From Liolophura sinensis (Eukaryota; Mollusca; Polyplacophora; Chitonida; Chitonidae), in the NCBI RefSeq assembly GCF_032854445.1, contig NC_088297.1:23015127-23079126 (forward strand): a DNA stretch of 64,000 nt. The letters are read 5' to 3'. This document shows, in pieces, positions 39,101 through 46,720 of the stretch (its first letter is position 1; each line of letters begins with the position of its first letter). Made by a program: the position numbers and the translations under genes. The notes beneath the pieces are model-generated. The model did not search any database, had not been told where the DNA came from, and saw only the letters and a program-made list of their open reading frames with translations.

Positions 39101-40191
39101 CCAGAGCTAAAGAAAGATTGGATTATTTGAGATTAACCTAAAGGCAAATACACTGTACACTAAGTTCGCAGCTTGTATCTTTCCTATTTTGACGACTTAA
39201 TAACTGTAGCCGACGCAGTTTTCTGAGAAACGCAATGAACGAATGACTAATGAAATGGGTGACGAAGAGATAGTGACTAGGTAATCAGATCACCTATAAT
39301 GTCATTATGCATGTACTCCGCGTCATTTCACTTCCGGTTCAGGTTGCCCCAGTTTCTCCGTGACCATATATGGAATTATTTCACAGATACTGAACTTAGA
39401 GTTTTCTAAATTGTACTCCACGCTGTGGTTTACTAGTGTAGTTCCCATTTGTAGTCAGAGAGCAGAGGGTAAGACAAAAGTGCATTTGACACTGTGGTTT
39501 ACTAGTGTAGTTCCCATTTGTAGTCAGAGAGCAGAGGGTAAGACAAAAGTGCATTTGACACTGTGGTTTACTAGTGTAGTTCCCATTTGTAGTCAGACAG
39601 CAGAGGGTAAGACAAAAGTGCATTTGACACTGTGGTTTACTAGTGTAGTCCCCATGTGTTGTCACAAAGTACTTGGTAACACAGAAGTGTATTTGACGCT
39701 GTACTTTACCAGTATAGGCTATGTTTATAGTCACAAAGTACAGGGTAAATTAGAAGTGTACTTGACGCTGTGGCGTTCTTGTGTAATTCCTATTTGCACT
39801 GATAAAGTACGCAGCTACATGTATATAAGCATAATATATATGCGTATGTATTCTTTACTGTATGTATTTCCTGATGATAGCACAAACATAATGACCGAAT
39901 TATAGAAAAATATTATGACATTAATATTCGGAGTTACTTCCTTTCTGTTTTATAAAACCACAAGTTAAGACTGTATGATTTTGGTCTGACAGCTCCGTGG
40001 TCCTGGCACCAGGGCGACCTATGTTGTATTTATTTGAGTGCTAAGGGCTACTTAACACTAAGCATGCTTCATAAAACTAACCCCATGACTTATACAACAC
40101 GGTATAAACCATAAGTGTACTTACTTAACGCTGTACTTATGCTGAAGACTGACAGCGCACAAAACACAACACAGACGGGGTTCCATGCCAT
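15123..40191 (-). CDS. L1CAM/neuroglian-like Ig-domain membrane protein lacking FnIII repeats (13 exons, 595 aa)
   Basis: Coding exons in transcript order: 40191-40125, 36139-36043, 34371-34199, 32756-32577, 29760-29629, 28775-28673, 27987-27806, 26087-25959, 24362-24228, 21748-21413, 19440-19306, 16048-15967, 15159-15123. All introns are GT-AG and all 12 phase joins agree, giving 1788 nt. The protein has a signal peptide (1-22), Ig1 (23-112), Ig2 (113-216), Ig3 (217-311), Ig4 (312-399), an Ig6-like domain (400-511), a transmembrane helix (about 524-546) and a 49-residue tail. L1-family marks are the Ig2 segment RRITVDQLGNLHF, WFIN in Ig4, DPxxxDDLxxxW in the fifth domain and RNKGG after the membrane. 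Family members usually have six Ig and about five FnIII domains, about 1200 aa, and an ankyrin-binding FIGQY tail; FnIII and FIGQY are not seen here. The likely role is cell-surface adhesion or recognition. Exons hidden in the repeat-filled introns cannot be excluded. Confidence 0.8.
15228..15345 (+). mobile_element. SINE 3' fragment
   Basis: GGTTTCCTCCCACCATAATG, then GGCCACCGTCGTATCAGTGA and an AACAAACAAA tail. It lies immediately upstream (plus side) of the last exon of the L1-like gene, in its final intron. Confidence 0.7.
15600..15692 (+). mobile_element. SINE 3' fragment
   Basis: CCATAATGTTGGCCGCCGTC through GTGAAATATTCCTGAGTACA and ACACCAATCAAATAAAG. Confidence 0.75.
15967..16048 (-). 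CDS. L1-like gene, exon 12 (cytoplasmic tail, charged)
   Basis: Acceptor GTGCTTTTCAG, donor GTGAGT. It encodes VDKRERQAGHDPVKELAEEN followed by KMQELNR, a charged and probably helical segment. Confidence 0.75.
16083..16220 (-). mobile_element. SINE 3' fragment
   Basis: Reverse-strand body: TTTACGCCGTACCCAAGAAT, CGACGGCGG and CCACGACCATCCGCAGGC. It begins 35 bases from L1-like exon 12. Confidence 0.8.
17158..18230 (+). mobile_element. SINE interrupted by a MITE that has grown into a 74-bp minisatellite
   Basis: The SINE head (TTAGCACATCAGCGCGGTGC) stops at AATGACCCTGG and resumes at CAGAAGCCTCTCGCCAATGC (18049). The insert begins GGTTGTTTTTCAAAGGGGTC and ends with its imperfect inverse GACC/CGAACCCTTTGAGAAACAGC. 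Between them lie about ten 74-bp units (AACGTTATGGCGGTTGTAAA...). A 408-bp block including the SINE head and MITE end (17158-17565) is repeated at 17566-17970. Confidence 0.75.
18230..18490 (+). mobile_element. SINE (CACTCACTC-tail group), 5' truncated
   Basis: Diverged body (CTCGCTTGGCGCTCAACACT) and the tail ACGACGTTAAATCCCAAGCG followed by ATTCACTCATTC repeats. It abuts the end of the SINE at 18045-18225. Confidence 0.7.
18838..19055. mobile_element. MITE family C (GGCCCCGGGATCAC ends)
   Basis: GGCCCCGGGATCACAAAATG at the left; TTGACTTAAGTC..CGTGATCCCGGAGCC at the right, inverted. A relative is at 46508-46720. Confidence 0.7.
19180..19266 (+). mobile_element. SINE 3' fragment
   Basis: CGTGAAATATTCTTGAGTAC, GCCGTAAATCACCAATCAAA and an (AATA)n tail, 40 bases from the transmembrane exon donor. 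Confidence 0.75.
19306..19440 (-). CDS. L1-like gene, exon 11 (transmembrane helix)
   Basis: Acceptor GTCATACAG, donor GTAAGT. It encodes a short juxtamembrane linker, the hydrophobic run LWWLGLVGAILLVIVLTLGI (524-543) and then YMQIRNKGGVYL. The RNKGG just inside the membrane is an L1-family hallmark. Confidence 0.85.
20505..21300. repeat. 60-69-bp minisatellite with 260-bp higher-order unit
   Basis: Unit CTGCCTCGACTTTTGTTGTG..GCAGTGATGTCATAGTTAGC. Units of about 60 and 69 bases alternate, and the pattern from 20631 recurs at 20891 (260 bases). It lies in the intron between exons 10 and 11 of the L1-like gene; its minus-strand open frames are not exons. Confidence 0.9.
21413..21748 (-). CDS. 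L1-like gene, exon 10 (whole Ig6-like domain, one exon)
   Basis: Acceptor TTGTCTGCAG, donor GTAAGT. It encodes residues 400-511. DPDYKDDLKYIW matches the Ig6 pattern DPxxDLxxxW and GEYVCEV gives the F-strand Cys487. The B-strand position that should pair with it (HLNVSATV) has no Cys. Unlike Ig1-4, which are each split over two exons, this domain lies in a single exon. Confidence 0.85.
21786..22114 (-). mobile_element. Full-length tRNA-derived SINE with target duplication
   Basis: On the minus strand it starts GGTAGCCTAATGGTTAGATC (A box) with a GGTTTGATTC-like B box and ends ACGTTAAACCCCAAGCATTC. It is flanked by CAGTGTTTCGAA at 21774-21785 and 22115-22126. It lies in an intron of the L1-like gene. 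Confidence 0.8.
22555..23915. repeat. 38-bp minisatellite (about 36 units)
   Basis: Unit TTTCAACTTTTTACAAGACA + ACTTCTCCAAACATCGTC with 1-2-base variants. A 283-codon frame at 22932-23783 is a by-product. Confidence 0.9.
24048..24142 (-). mobile_element. SINE internal fragment
   Basis: GGAAACCGGACAAAGGCCGA through GTCCGCAGGTTGCTGCAAGA and CGTCCGGAGAGGAGGCCAGC. Confidence 0.7.
24228..24362 (-). CDS. L1-like gene, exon 9 (Ig4, second half)
   Basis: Acceptor TTTTTACAGAG, donor GTGAGT. The earlier CAG two bases upstream would give a frame with a stop, so the second AG is chosen. It encodes LVVNNVQ, SIQCHV (Cys381) and DATLTVI. Confidence 0.8.
24781..24820. other. Perfect 13-bp hairpin
   Basis: AAAAGTGATATCT (24781-24793) and its exact inverse (24808-24820) with a 14-base loop. 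A looser inverted pair of about 55 bases lies nearby at 24412-24552. Both probably belong to decayed MITEs in intron 8 of the L1-like gene. Confidence 0.6.
25523..25665 (-). mobile_element. SINE 3' part
   Basis: TTTATTTATTTGATTGGTGT through CCACGACCCTCCGCAGGTTG. It is inserted within a dispersed repeat also seen at 13400-13660. Confidence 0.8.
25795..25895 (+). mobile_element. SINE 3' fragment
   Basis: GGTTTCCTCCCACTATAATG, then GTGTAAAACACCAGTCAAAT and an (AATA)n tail. Confidence 0.75.
25959..26087 (-). CDS. L1-like gene, exon 8 (Ig4, first half)
   Basis: Acceptor TTATCTCTGTAG, donor GTGAGG. It encodes EFQCVVNEADADIAWFINDK with Cys335 and Trp346; the WFIN motif is characteristic of Ig4 in the L1 family. 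Confidence 0.85.
26640..26845 (+). mobile_element. tRNA-SINE, nearly full length, diverged
   Basis: GGGGCCTCCGTGGCCTAGTT head, GAGTTCAAGTCC B box and ACACCAATCAAATAAATAAG tail. It lies in what would be an intron of the L1-like gene, in antisense. Confidence 0.8.
27000..27800. other. Intron between exons 7 and 8 of the L1-like gene, no other feature
   Basis: A minus-strand frame of 184 codons (26729-27283) starts in unique sequence and runs into the antisense of a SINE; it shows no domain or splice support. Confidence 0.4.
27806..27987 (-). CDS. L1-like gene, exon 7 (Ig3, second half)
   Basis: Acceptor ACGTTCATAG, donor GTAAGT. It encodes PEVTWIPPGG (Trp258), SDEGIYACKAKNSGG (Cys293) and the closing IQVTVT. 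This is the cleanest Ig signature in the gene. Confidence 0.9.
28465..28494 (+). mobile_element. SINE tRNA-head fragment
   Basis: GGGGCCTCCGTGGCTCAGTT only; no body follows. A similar head-only piece is at 14834-14870. Confidence 0.6.
28673..28775 (-). CDS. L1-like gene, exon 6 (Ig3, first half)
   Basis: Acceptor TTTGTGTTTCCAG, donor GTAAGT. It encodes LELQCIADG (Cys246), the B strand of Ig3. Confidence 0.85.
29629..29760 (-). CDS. L1-like gene, exon 5 (Ig2, second half)
   Basis: Acceptor CTGTTGACAG, donor GTATCC. It encodes GNLHFLPL and MYNCSVFN (Cys194). The domain closes with TKLTVIS. The donor is weaker than the others. Confidence 0.8.
30861..31126 (-). mobile_element. Full-length young tRNA-SINE (GTGAAATATTCTTGAGTACG body)
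   Basis: On the minus strand it starts GGGGCCTCCGTGGCTCAGTC with an intact A box, a B box GTTCAAGACC, the conserved body, and ends ACACCAATC and poly-A. It has a perfect 12-bp target duplication GGCAAGCTATTC (30849-30860, 31127-31138). It is the best-preserved copy here and lies in the intron between exons 4 and 5 of the L1-like gene. Confidence 0.9.
31735..32190. repeat. About 78-bp minisatellite (about 6 units)
   Basis: Unit TGCTATCTCGCTGTCCCATT..GAGGCCTCGCTGCCTCGAGG..AAGCGATGTAACAAGGAA. It lies in the intron between exons 4 and 5 of the L1-like gene. Confidence 0.8.
32577..32756 (-). CDS. L1-like gene, exon 4 (Ig2, first half)
   Basis: Acceptor TTCTTTCATCAG, donor GTGAGT. It encodes Cys137 (SLPC) and Trp154 (FNWYLG), ending in RRITVDQL, which matches the C'-D region of L1-family Ig2. 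It includes an NVT sequon. Confidence 0.85.
32935..33728. repeat. 22-bp minisatellite (about 35 units)
   Basis: Unit GACATGTCAGGAATTGGCAT+TA, with many point variants. It lies in the intron between exons 3 and 4. Confidence 0.9.
34199..34371 (-). CDS. L1-like gene, exon 3 (Ig1, second half)
   Basis: Acceptor TTTATTTACAG, donor GTAAGA. It encodes ITWVKDG (Trp58) and DEGTYYC (Cys93), the typical C and F strands of an I-set Ig domain. One NIT sequon lies at 79-81. Confidence 0.85.
35206..35756. repeat. Dispersed repeat D, copy 1
   Basis: Shares TTCCAGGTAAGTG, GATTCAGATCGGCAT, TCTCCAGCCGTCTAG and CCTTTCGCACTAGGACAGTT in order with 37380-38066. Together they flank exon 2 of the L1-like gene. A further short match (TTTTGGTATCCAAAATGGCG) occurs at 35157 and 35787. 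Confidence 0.7.
36043..36139 (-). CDS. L1-like gene, exon 2 (Ig1, first half)
   Basis: Acceptor TTCTCTCCAG, donor GTAAGA. It encodes KPRPPSVSS through ECVVTGYPLP, giving the B-strand Cys46 of Ig1. The exon sits between two direct copies of a dispersed repeat (35206-35756 and 37380-38066). An open frame runs upstream through the acceptor but is intronic. Confidence 0.8.
36470..36628 (+). mobile_element. SINE 3' part
   Basis: CTCCTCTCCGGCCGCACGTG through ATAATGCTGACCGCCGTTGA to ATCAAATAAATCAATCAAAC. Confidence 0.8.
37380..38066. repeat. Dispersed repeat D, copy 2
   Basis: Partner of 35206-35756 in the same orientation. It also carries a T-rich run at 37447-37500. Confidence 0.7.
38371..38812. 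mobile_element. Palindromic MITE-like element, family A, independent insertion
   Basis: Ends TGTGAAAAGTTAATCGTAAA and TTTACAAATAACTTTTCACA are mutually inverted, with TTTGAAAATAATTTTTGTGT facing AAAATTATTTTCAAATGTCC inside. This shows the family is dispersed, not only duplicated. It lies in intron 1 of the L1-like gene. Confidence 0.65.
38822..39066 (-). mobile_element. tRNA-SINE, nearly full length, diverged
   Basis: Reads (minus) from GGGCCCTCCGAGGCCGAGTT to the ATAAA tail. It directly abuts the MITE at 38371-38812. Confidence 0.75.
39415..39800. repeat. 69-bp tandem repeat, about 5.5 units
   Basis: Unit CACTGTGGTTTACTAGTGTA..AGAGCAGAGGGTAAGACAAA. The first three units are nearly identical and the later ones diverge steadily. 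69 is a multiple of 3, so a 181-codon frame stays open at 39360-39905. Confidence 0.85.
40125..40191 (-). CDS. L1-like gene, exon 1 (signal peptide)
   Basis: Starts ATG GCA TGG and encodes 22 residues with a hydrophobic core (VCVVFCALSVFSI). The donor is a perfect GTAAGT and the phase is 1. Just upstream, TTTGCTGCAG followed by GAAG (40208) looks like an acceptor, so a 5' UTR intron is likely. Confidence 0.75.
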
Positions 40192-40209
40192 TGTTAGTTT
40201 TTTTCTTCC

Positions 40210-42070
40210 TGCAGCAAATAAAGCAAAGAACAGCCTTTTAGAAAAACCATTTTGAAAAACAAATTTAAAAATATAAATAGGTTTAAATATTAATTTGTTA
40301 CACTGACAGTGTAAAAGTTTTGTCTAAAAAATGAAGTTATTGGTAAAGCACAGGTTTTTCAAAAGTCTAAATGAACCACACATTACACGTAATATGCTAA
40401 ACTGACAACATTAACTACATATAGGTAAACAACAACAACATGTTGACATTCCGGGTGCTGTTGACACGCCTAATCCTAACCCCAGTCGTAAAGGGGAAAA
40501 ACCTTGAGAACAGAGTAAAATGACAAGTAAATATAAAGAAGTACAGAACAACCTTTTCAAGAACGAATATCAGGAAAAGAAGCCCTTTTCATTCTCAAAT
40601 TAAATTTACGTTCCATCCATTGTATGCGGCAATTTGCCTTCCACAAACCAACATCCTTTGAAGATAGTTTTTTGCGGCACAGAAATTTTAGACAACTTTT
40701 TCAAGGGAATCAAAAAGCACGAAAATATGTCCATATCATAAGGAGGGAATAATTATAAGTACTGTACGACAGTTACGAGTTTTTTTAGCAACAACAATGT
40801 AAGACAATTTTGTTCCATAAATAAGAAAGCACGAAAATACGTCCACATCATAAAGAGGGAAGATGTTTCAATTTTTCTATAATTTTAGGTAAAACTATGG
40901 ATGATTGCTCTGGGAGAGAAGCAGCTAGGCAAGACTCGAGTCAATAAATGATGGCCATGAAACCATTTTATGGAAAATTATCGTCCATTTGAAAATCACG
41001 TTGGTCTTCTTATCAGGTAAGAGAATGCCTTGCTTGTTTATTGGAGCTTGTAGAACAAACTCTCGCAATGATCTTGATTTATTTTTCCCACATCATGATG
41101 CGATGCGTTTCACTTGTCCTACATAAATATTCTTCAGCAAGTTTTCCAGCGGAGAAAAACATTTGGCACATTTGCCTATTACAGAAATTTGGAAACATCT
41201 TCATAGTATCAGTAGTTTTCTTTGTGGACAAATAGCAGGCATAATCATCATTAAATGTCTTTAACGTAACACGGGGATTTTTGGCTTCGTGATTTATAAA
41301 AACTATGCAGGAAGACTAAACAAACACTATGCATATGTATTGTTTCTGAAAGTTAACTTTTATTAAATGTCACCACCACCACCCCCCCCCCCCCCATACC
41401 TTGTCCATTCAAGGTGAGGGCGACAAATATTTCAAGATATCGTAATCACAGGACGTCACGTGTACAACAATCGTTAAGTTTGCAGCGGTCTTAAGTTCAA
41501 AGAATACCTCAAGAGGTGAGTAAGTCAATATCCAATATAATATCAATAGCACGTAGTCGGTTGTAAAGACGTATCAAGCATGACAATAAAGATGTTATGA
41601 AATATGCTCCTAAATACAGTAGGTTATTAAGTTTGCTGTTAAAAACTGCGTCAAACATGCTGGTAAAGGTGTACTCAAATACATTATCAAGTATATTGGT
41701 AAAGGCGTCATATAGTGCATGTATGCTGGTAAAAAATTTCAAAGGTTTTACTTACGATACGTAAAAGAAATGTCCGTCAGAACGCATAGACGAAAAACTG
41801 TATTTATTCTGCAAAAGTCACGACCTTGTCGAAGGCAAACAGAACTTCCGCAAAATACGGATGCTGGAATGAGGCTGGACCTATGACTGTTGATGCAAAT
41901 GTGCTCCATTTGCATATTCGAACATGTGTCAGTACGATAACTGCACATAAAGCAGGAAGGAATGGTAATTACAAGCCTGCTTATATAGCATGCTGGTAAT
42001 AATTATACCCTCTGAATGATGTGACATGGTAACAAAACTCGACAGCTTCATATACAATACCATGGACACT
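40210..42070. other. Upstream of L1-like exon 1, nothing firm
   Basis: AT-rich, with a C run (41380-41395) and loosely repeated GCTGGTAAAGGTGTACTCAA-like motifs at 41620-41740. No gene or clear promoter is recognised. Confidence 0.4.
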
Positions 42071-42074
42071 GCGC

Positions 42075-42275
42075 ATTGATACGTCACTCGCTCATTGATA
42101 CGTTGCTCACTGATACATCACTCACTGACTCATTGAAAGGTCACTCACTTACTGATGCGTCACTCAATGATATATCAATCACTAACTCACCCACTGATAC
42201 GTCATTCACTCAATCACTCAGTGAAACGTCACTCACTCAATGATTTCCCACTCACTGACTCACTGATACGTGGAT
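42075..42275. repeat. Degenerate CACTCACTGATACGTCA repeats
   Basis: Irregular recurrence of TGATACGTCACTCACTCA-like motifs over 200 bases; no gene. Confidence 0.6.
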
Positions 42276-42684
42276 CAGGGACTAAAAGTCGTTCATGCTT
42301 CATTACGATCAGCCCTAAATTTCCGTCATGGGTGCTTGTAAAATGACGCAGGCGCAGATATATCTCCAATTGTAAATCCACTCAGTAAAATAGAGAAGTT
42401 TTATTGCATTCAAAGTACAATATTAAAACAGGTGAATCCCTGGCGTTAAATGCCATCAATCATTCTCTCATTTTAGCCCTTGACCATGCAATTAGGTCGT
42501 GTGTCCGAATCCAGAAGCCCGCACTGTATCGGCTGGAGCTTTAACTTGGGAGGTTTTTCGGATAACACGCGCCAGCACGCACGAAGTGTGGGTTCAACCA
42601 TACCGGCCTTCATGGTCTTACCTGGACATGATGCACAGCAAATTTGTAGATTACTTGGATCTCACACTTGTATAATATATGGGC

Positions 42685-43412
42685 ATACATGTATGTATGT
42701 ATGTATGCATGGATGTATGTATGGATATATGTATGGATGTATGTATGGATGGATGTATGTATGGATGTATGTATGTATGGATATATGTATGGATGTATGT
42801 ATGCATGGATATATGTATGGATGTATGTATGCATGGATATATGTATGGATGTATGTATGTATGGATATATGTATGTATGTATGCATGGATATATGTATGG
42901 ATGTATATATGTATAGATGTATGTATGTATGGATGTGTGTATGCATGGATATATGTATGGATGCATGTATGTATGGATGTATGTATGGATGTATGTATGT
43001 ATGGATGTATGTATGGATGTATGTATGTATGGATGTATGTATGCATGGATATATGTATGGATGTATGTATGCATGGATATATGTATGTATGTATGTATGT
43101 ATGCATGGATATATGTATGGATGTATGTATGCATGGATATATGTATGGATGTATGTATGTATGTATACATGGATATATGTATGGATATATGTATGCATGG
43201 ATATATGTATGTATGTATGGATATATATATGTACGTATGTATGGATGGATATATGTATGTATGTATGGATATATGTATGTATGTATGTATGCATGGATAT
43301 ATGTATGGATGTATGTATGTATGGATACATGTATGTATGTATGTATGTATTTATGGATATATGTATGGATGTATGTATGTATGGATATATGTATGTATGT
43401 ATGTATGCATGG

Positions 43413-43450
<38 letters not shown>

Positions 43451-43895
43451 GTATGTATGTATGTATGTATGTATGTATGTATGTATGTATGTATGTATGT
43501 ATGTATGTATGTATGTATGTATGTATGTATGTATGTATGTATGTATGTATGTATGTATGTATGTATGTATGTATGCATGGATATATGTATGGATGTATGT
43601 ATGTATGTATTCATGGATATATGTATGGATGTATGTATGTATGTATGCATGGATCTATGTATGGATGTATGTATGTATGGATATATGTATGGATGTATGT
43701 ATGTATGGATATATGTATGGATGTATGTATGTATGGATATATGTATGGATGTATGTATGTATGGATGTATGTATGGATGTATGTATGTATGGATGTATGT
43801 ATGGATGTGTGGATGTGTGGATGTGTATGTACGTATGGATGGATAGACGGATGGATGGATGTATGTATGTGTGGATGTGTTTATGTATGTATGTA
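42685..43895. repeat. TATG/TGGATA microsatellite block, 1.2 kb
   Basis: Pure (GTAT)n in 43450-43575; elsewhere GTAT runs alternate with GGATATATGTATGGATGTAT units. All six frames read as repetitive MYVC or YIHT peptides, which are not genes. Confidence 0.95.
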
Positions 43896-43912
43896 TAAAG
43901 GATTTCTAATGA

Positions 43913-44017
43913 GTGACCCGAAGATGTCAAATTTATTTATCGAGAGTAGTAGTTTTCAGTTTTCATTTTCAATGAAAACTACTACTCGAGTGTGTTAAAT
44001 TTGATATCGAGGGTCAC
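43913..44017. mobile_element. Near-perfect palindrome, MITE-like (105 bp)
   Basis: GTGACCC at the left faces GGGTCAC at the right; ATGTCAAATTT faces AAATTTGATAT. A perfect 15-bp stem GAGTAGTAGTTTTCA (43944-43958) pairs with 43973-43987 across a 14-base loop. It directly follows the TATG satellite. Confidence 0.65.
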
Positions 44018-44560
44018 GAATTTCATATCCCATTTATCCCATAAATGCCTTATTGTGAATTTATAGCGGAAAAATCATTACGATTTAATCTTTTCGGAAA
44101 CTGCGCCTACATCTCAACGCGTGTTGATATCAGATATATAGGTCAAGTGAAGCGTCATCAGTACGTGACAACTACGTGGTGGTGTATAATATACTACAGA
44201 CAAAATACATTTACATAACGACTTTTATTTATACCACGTACATGTCAAAAGTTTGTTTTATACAATATATCGATCAATACGTTAATATTCAAAACAAGCA
44301 AATTACATTTTACTACAGAAAGAAGTGCTGTCTAAAGACAGAGAAATTTAACGTGCGCTGAGTACACGCCGTGCAACGTTCAAAAAACAACTGACAGTTT
44401 AACATCACGACGGTTGAATAGGCGAAACAGTGTATAGATTACTGATATCTAACGGAAATTAAGTATGATGTTGGAGATATTATTGGTTTCATGTGGATTA
44501 TGTCAAAATTAGCGAAGCACAAAGTTTAAGGCCTTTAGAATAATGTTGAGAAAAATAATT

Positions 44561-44718
44561 TATTTATTTTTTTGATTGGTGTTTTACGCCGTACTCAAGA
44601 AAATTTCACTTATACGACGGCGGCCAGCATTATGTTGGGAGGAAACCGGGCACAGCCCGGGGGAAACCCACGACCATCCGCAGGTTGCTGCCAGACCTTC
44701 CTACTTACGGCCAGAGAT
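44561..44718 (-). mobile_element. SINE 3' part
   Basis: Reverse strand: GATTGGTGTTTTACGCCGTA through CAGGTTGCTGCCAGACCTTC, stopping in the ACGGCCAGAGATGAA region. Confidence 0.8.
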
Positions 44719-45417
44719 GAACTCACTCATCAAAGTTGGATTTTGAGAAATATCAACTCTGATAACATGGCTGTTAATTTCACAGTGAAAGTCATTTGAG
44801 TTATTCGGCAGTTGAACTGATCAGGTAAATATTAACATAATTTCTATTAGCACCTCGACCTTAGATTACTTTGCTGGCTTCTGGTTCCAGCACTAATAAA
44901 AGTCCATTTCAATACTGTCTTACACGGAAAGTTAGGTTAGCTTTCAAGATCTGTACATAGTACCTGTCTATTTGGGTAATAGAAAGAAAAGTAATCTCAA
45001 AAATTTAATATCAAGCAATATGTAGGTTATTTACTTATTTATCAATAATTGTTTAACCGCATACCCAAGAATGTAGGCCTATGCATATTAAACACCTTTC
45101 GTATAAGCAGTCCTAGACGTTGGACAAAAGACGATGAGCAGATATCGTGTACACTGTATATCGGAAATTCTTTACGTAGGTCTACACACCCAGCTATATT
45201 CCTGTCCTTTCAGTCACGAAGCTAAAGGGACCTCAACAGATCCGGTTTAACTGTTACTAAAGACGTTTTCGGTTGTAATGTAATTTGTCTCTTAAACAGA
45301 AAATACGTGGGCAGACGGCCGTGAGTCATCCAACTGTGTTCACAAACATTTCAAAGCAAATTCAACACAATCAAACTAGGTCAGTTCTCTTATCAGCAAA
45401 CGCTTCTCTCTGTCGCG

Positions 45418-45673
45418 GGGCCTCCGTGGCTCAGTTGCTTAGCGCGCAAGCGCAGCGTAATGATCCAGGAGTCTCTCACCAATGCGGTCGCTGTGAGTTC
45501 AAGTCCAGCTCATGTTGGCTTTCTCTCCGGCCGTATGTGGGAAGGTCTTCAGCTACCTGCGGATGGTCGTGGGTTTCCCTCGGGTTCTGCCCGGTTTCTA
45601 CCCACCATATTGCTGGCCGCCGTCGTATAAGTGAAATATTCTTGAGAATGGCATAAAACACCAATCCAAAAAA
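45418..45673 (+). mobile_element. Full-length tRNA-SINE (GTGAAATATTCTTGAGTACG body)
   Basis: Starts GGGGCCTCCGTGGCTCAGTT, has the B box GAGTTCAAGTCC, and ends in a 13-base A run. CTCTGTCG on both sides is the likely target duplication. Confidence 0.85.
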
Positions 45674-45842
45674 AAAAAAATCACTCTGTCGTGATGTCGC
45701 CTGCCCTTGCCTGGGTTAGAACGGCTTTGTACGTTACAACACAACGTGGTGTTCTCACTTCTCCCCATAAGTTCATCTTACCAAGGAGATCGTGTACAGA
45801 CAACAGATTGAACAGTGACAATCAAAGTTAAACAGCACTTAC

Positions 45843-45960
45843 CTGTAGGTTTGAACGGAATTCCGAGTTCGTAAATACAAAGCCTAGTTTAGGCGGCCAC
45901 TCAAACCACTTTCCGCTCTTCTGTGCAGGTAATATCATGCGGGCACCTTACATCGTGACG
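45843..45960 (-). promoter_or_regulatory. Possible 5' UTR exon or promoter of the L1-like gene
   Basis: On the minus strand the sequence ends in AACCTACAG before GTAAGT (from 45842), a perfect donor, with no open frame. A TACGTCA (CRE-like) motif lies at its 5' side near 45,955. It could splice to the acceptor at 40,209. This is position and motif only; there is no transcript evidence. Confidence 0.25.
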
Positions 45961-46507
45961 TAGTACGCATGGTTGTCACCGCCGAGGCTTTTCTTTTTCC
46001 AGCGCGTTGCGCCATTATTTGTATAGCTACGGTAAAGAAGTACATGCTTGCACATGTAGCACATGTTACCCTCTTAAAATACCGTACATTATTTAACTAA
46101 CCGCCGGCATTGTACAAATTTTTCATGGTACATAAACTGTGTACAGCGGTGACTTGCAAGACTTTGTATTTATTTTTAAAGCAGGGCCTATGAGCAATAG
46201 AAATTCTCTCAAACATAAAAAAAAATCAGATTTTTTGGTGCATTTTAAAATCAGATTTTTTCTTTTGTGTGCTTTTATATTTTATTTAAATGTATTTCTT
46301 TATTGCAGAAATAGTAAAGTTTTTTTTATGTAGTGCGTAAAAATTAGGTAGGCCTAATGCTTCATTCTAGAGTGGTTTTGTCTTTTTATTTGATTTGTGT
46401 ATGACGCCGTATTCTGTTTATAGCTGCATAGATTATAGGCTATAACAAAAATCGTGTAAAAACGCACGTCAGCTACCTGAAAAACTTCCGGGACATAAAC
46501 GGCCCCT

Positions 46508-46720
46508 GGCCCCGGGATCACAAAACGACCTTTGTCAAAATTTCCATCATTAAACTTGATATCTTCCTGTCCTTTGTTTAAGCTGAAATTTGTTTACAAT
46601 GACTTGCCCGGAATTTATACTGTCAAGGAATATTTTTGACCTTGTTACGTAAGAAGTAACAATTTTCAAGTAATTTCAAATTTTGACTTAAGTCTCAGAT
46701 ATCTTGGTGATCCCAGGGCC
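46508..46720. mobile_element. MITE family C (GGCCCCGGGATCAC ends)
   Basis: GGCCCCGGGATCACAAAACG at the left and GGTGATCCCAGGGCC at the right. The internal AATTTTGACTTAAGTCT is shared with 18838-19055. Confidence 0.7.

Larger units (their letters stand above)
44020..46500. other. Intergenic, SINE-bearing
   Basis: Apart from the SINEs (44561-44718, 45418-45673) and the candidate 5' UTR exon, I see nothing coding. Fragments such as TTTGATTTGTGTATGACGCC (46390) are very old SINE remnants. Confidence 0.4.

Noticed and set aside
42480-43998. Open frames of up to 472 codons on both strands (MYVC, YIHT peptides)
   Set aside because: They are translations of the TATG microsatellite; they are open in several frames at once and have no non-repeat domain.
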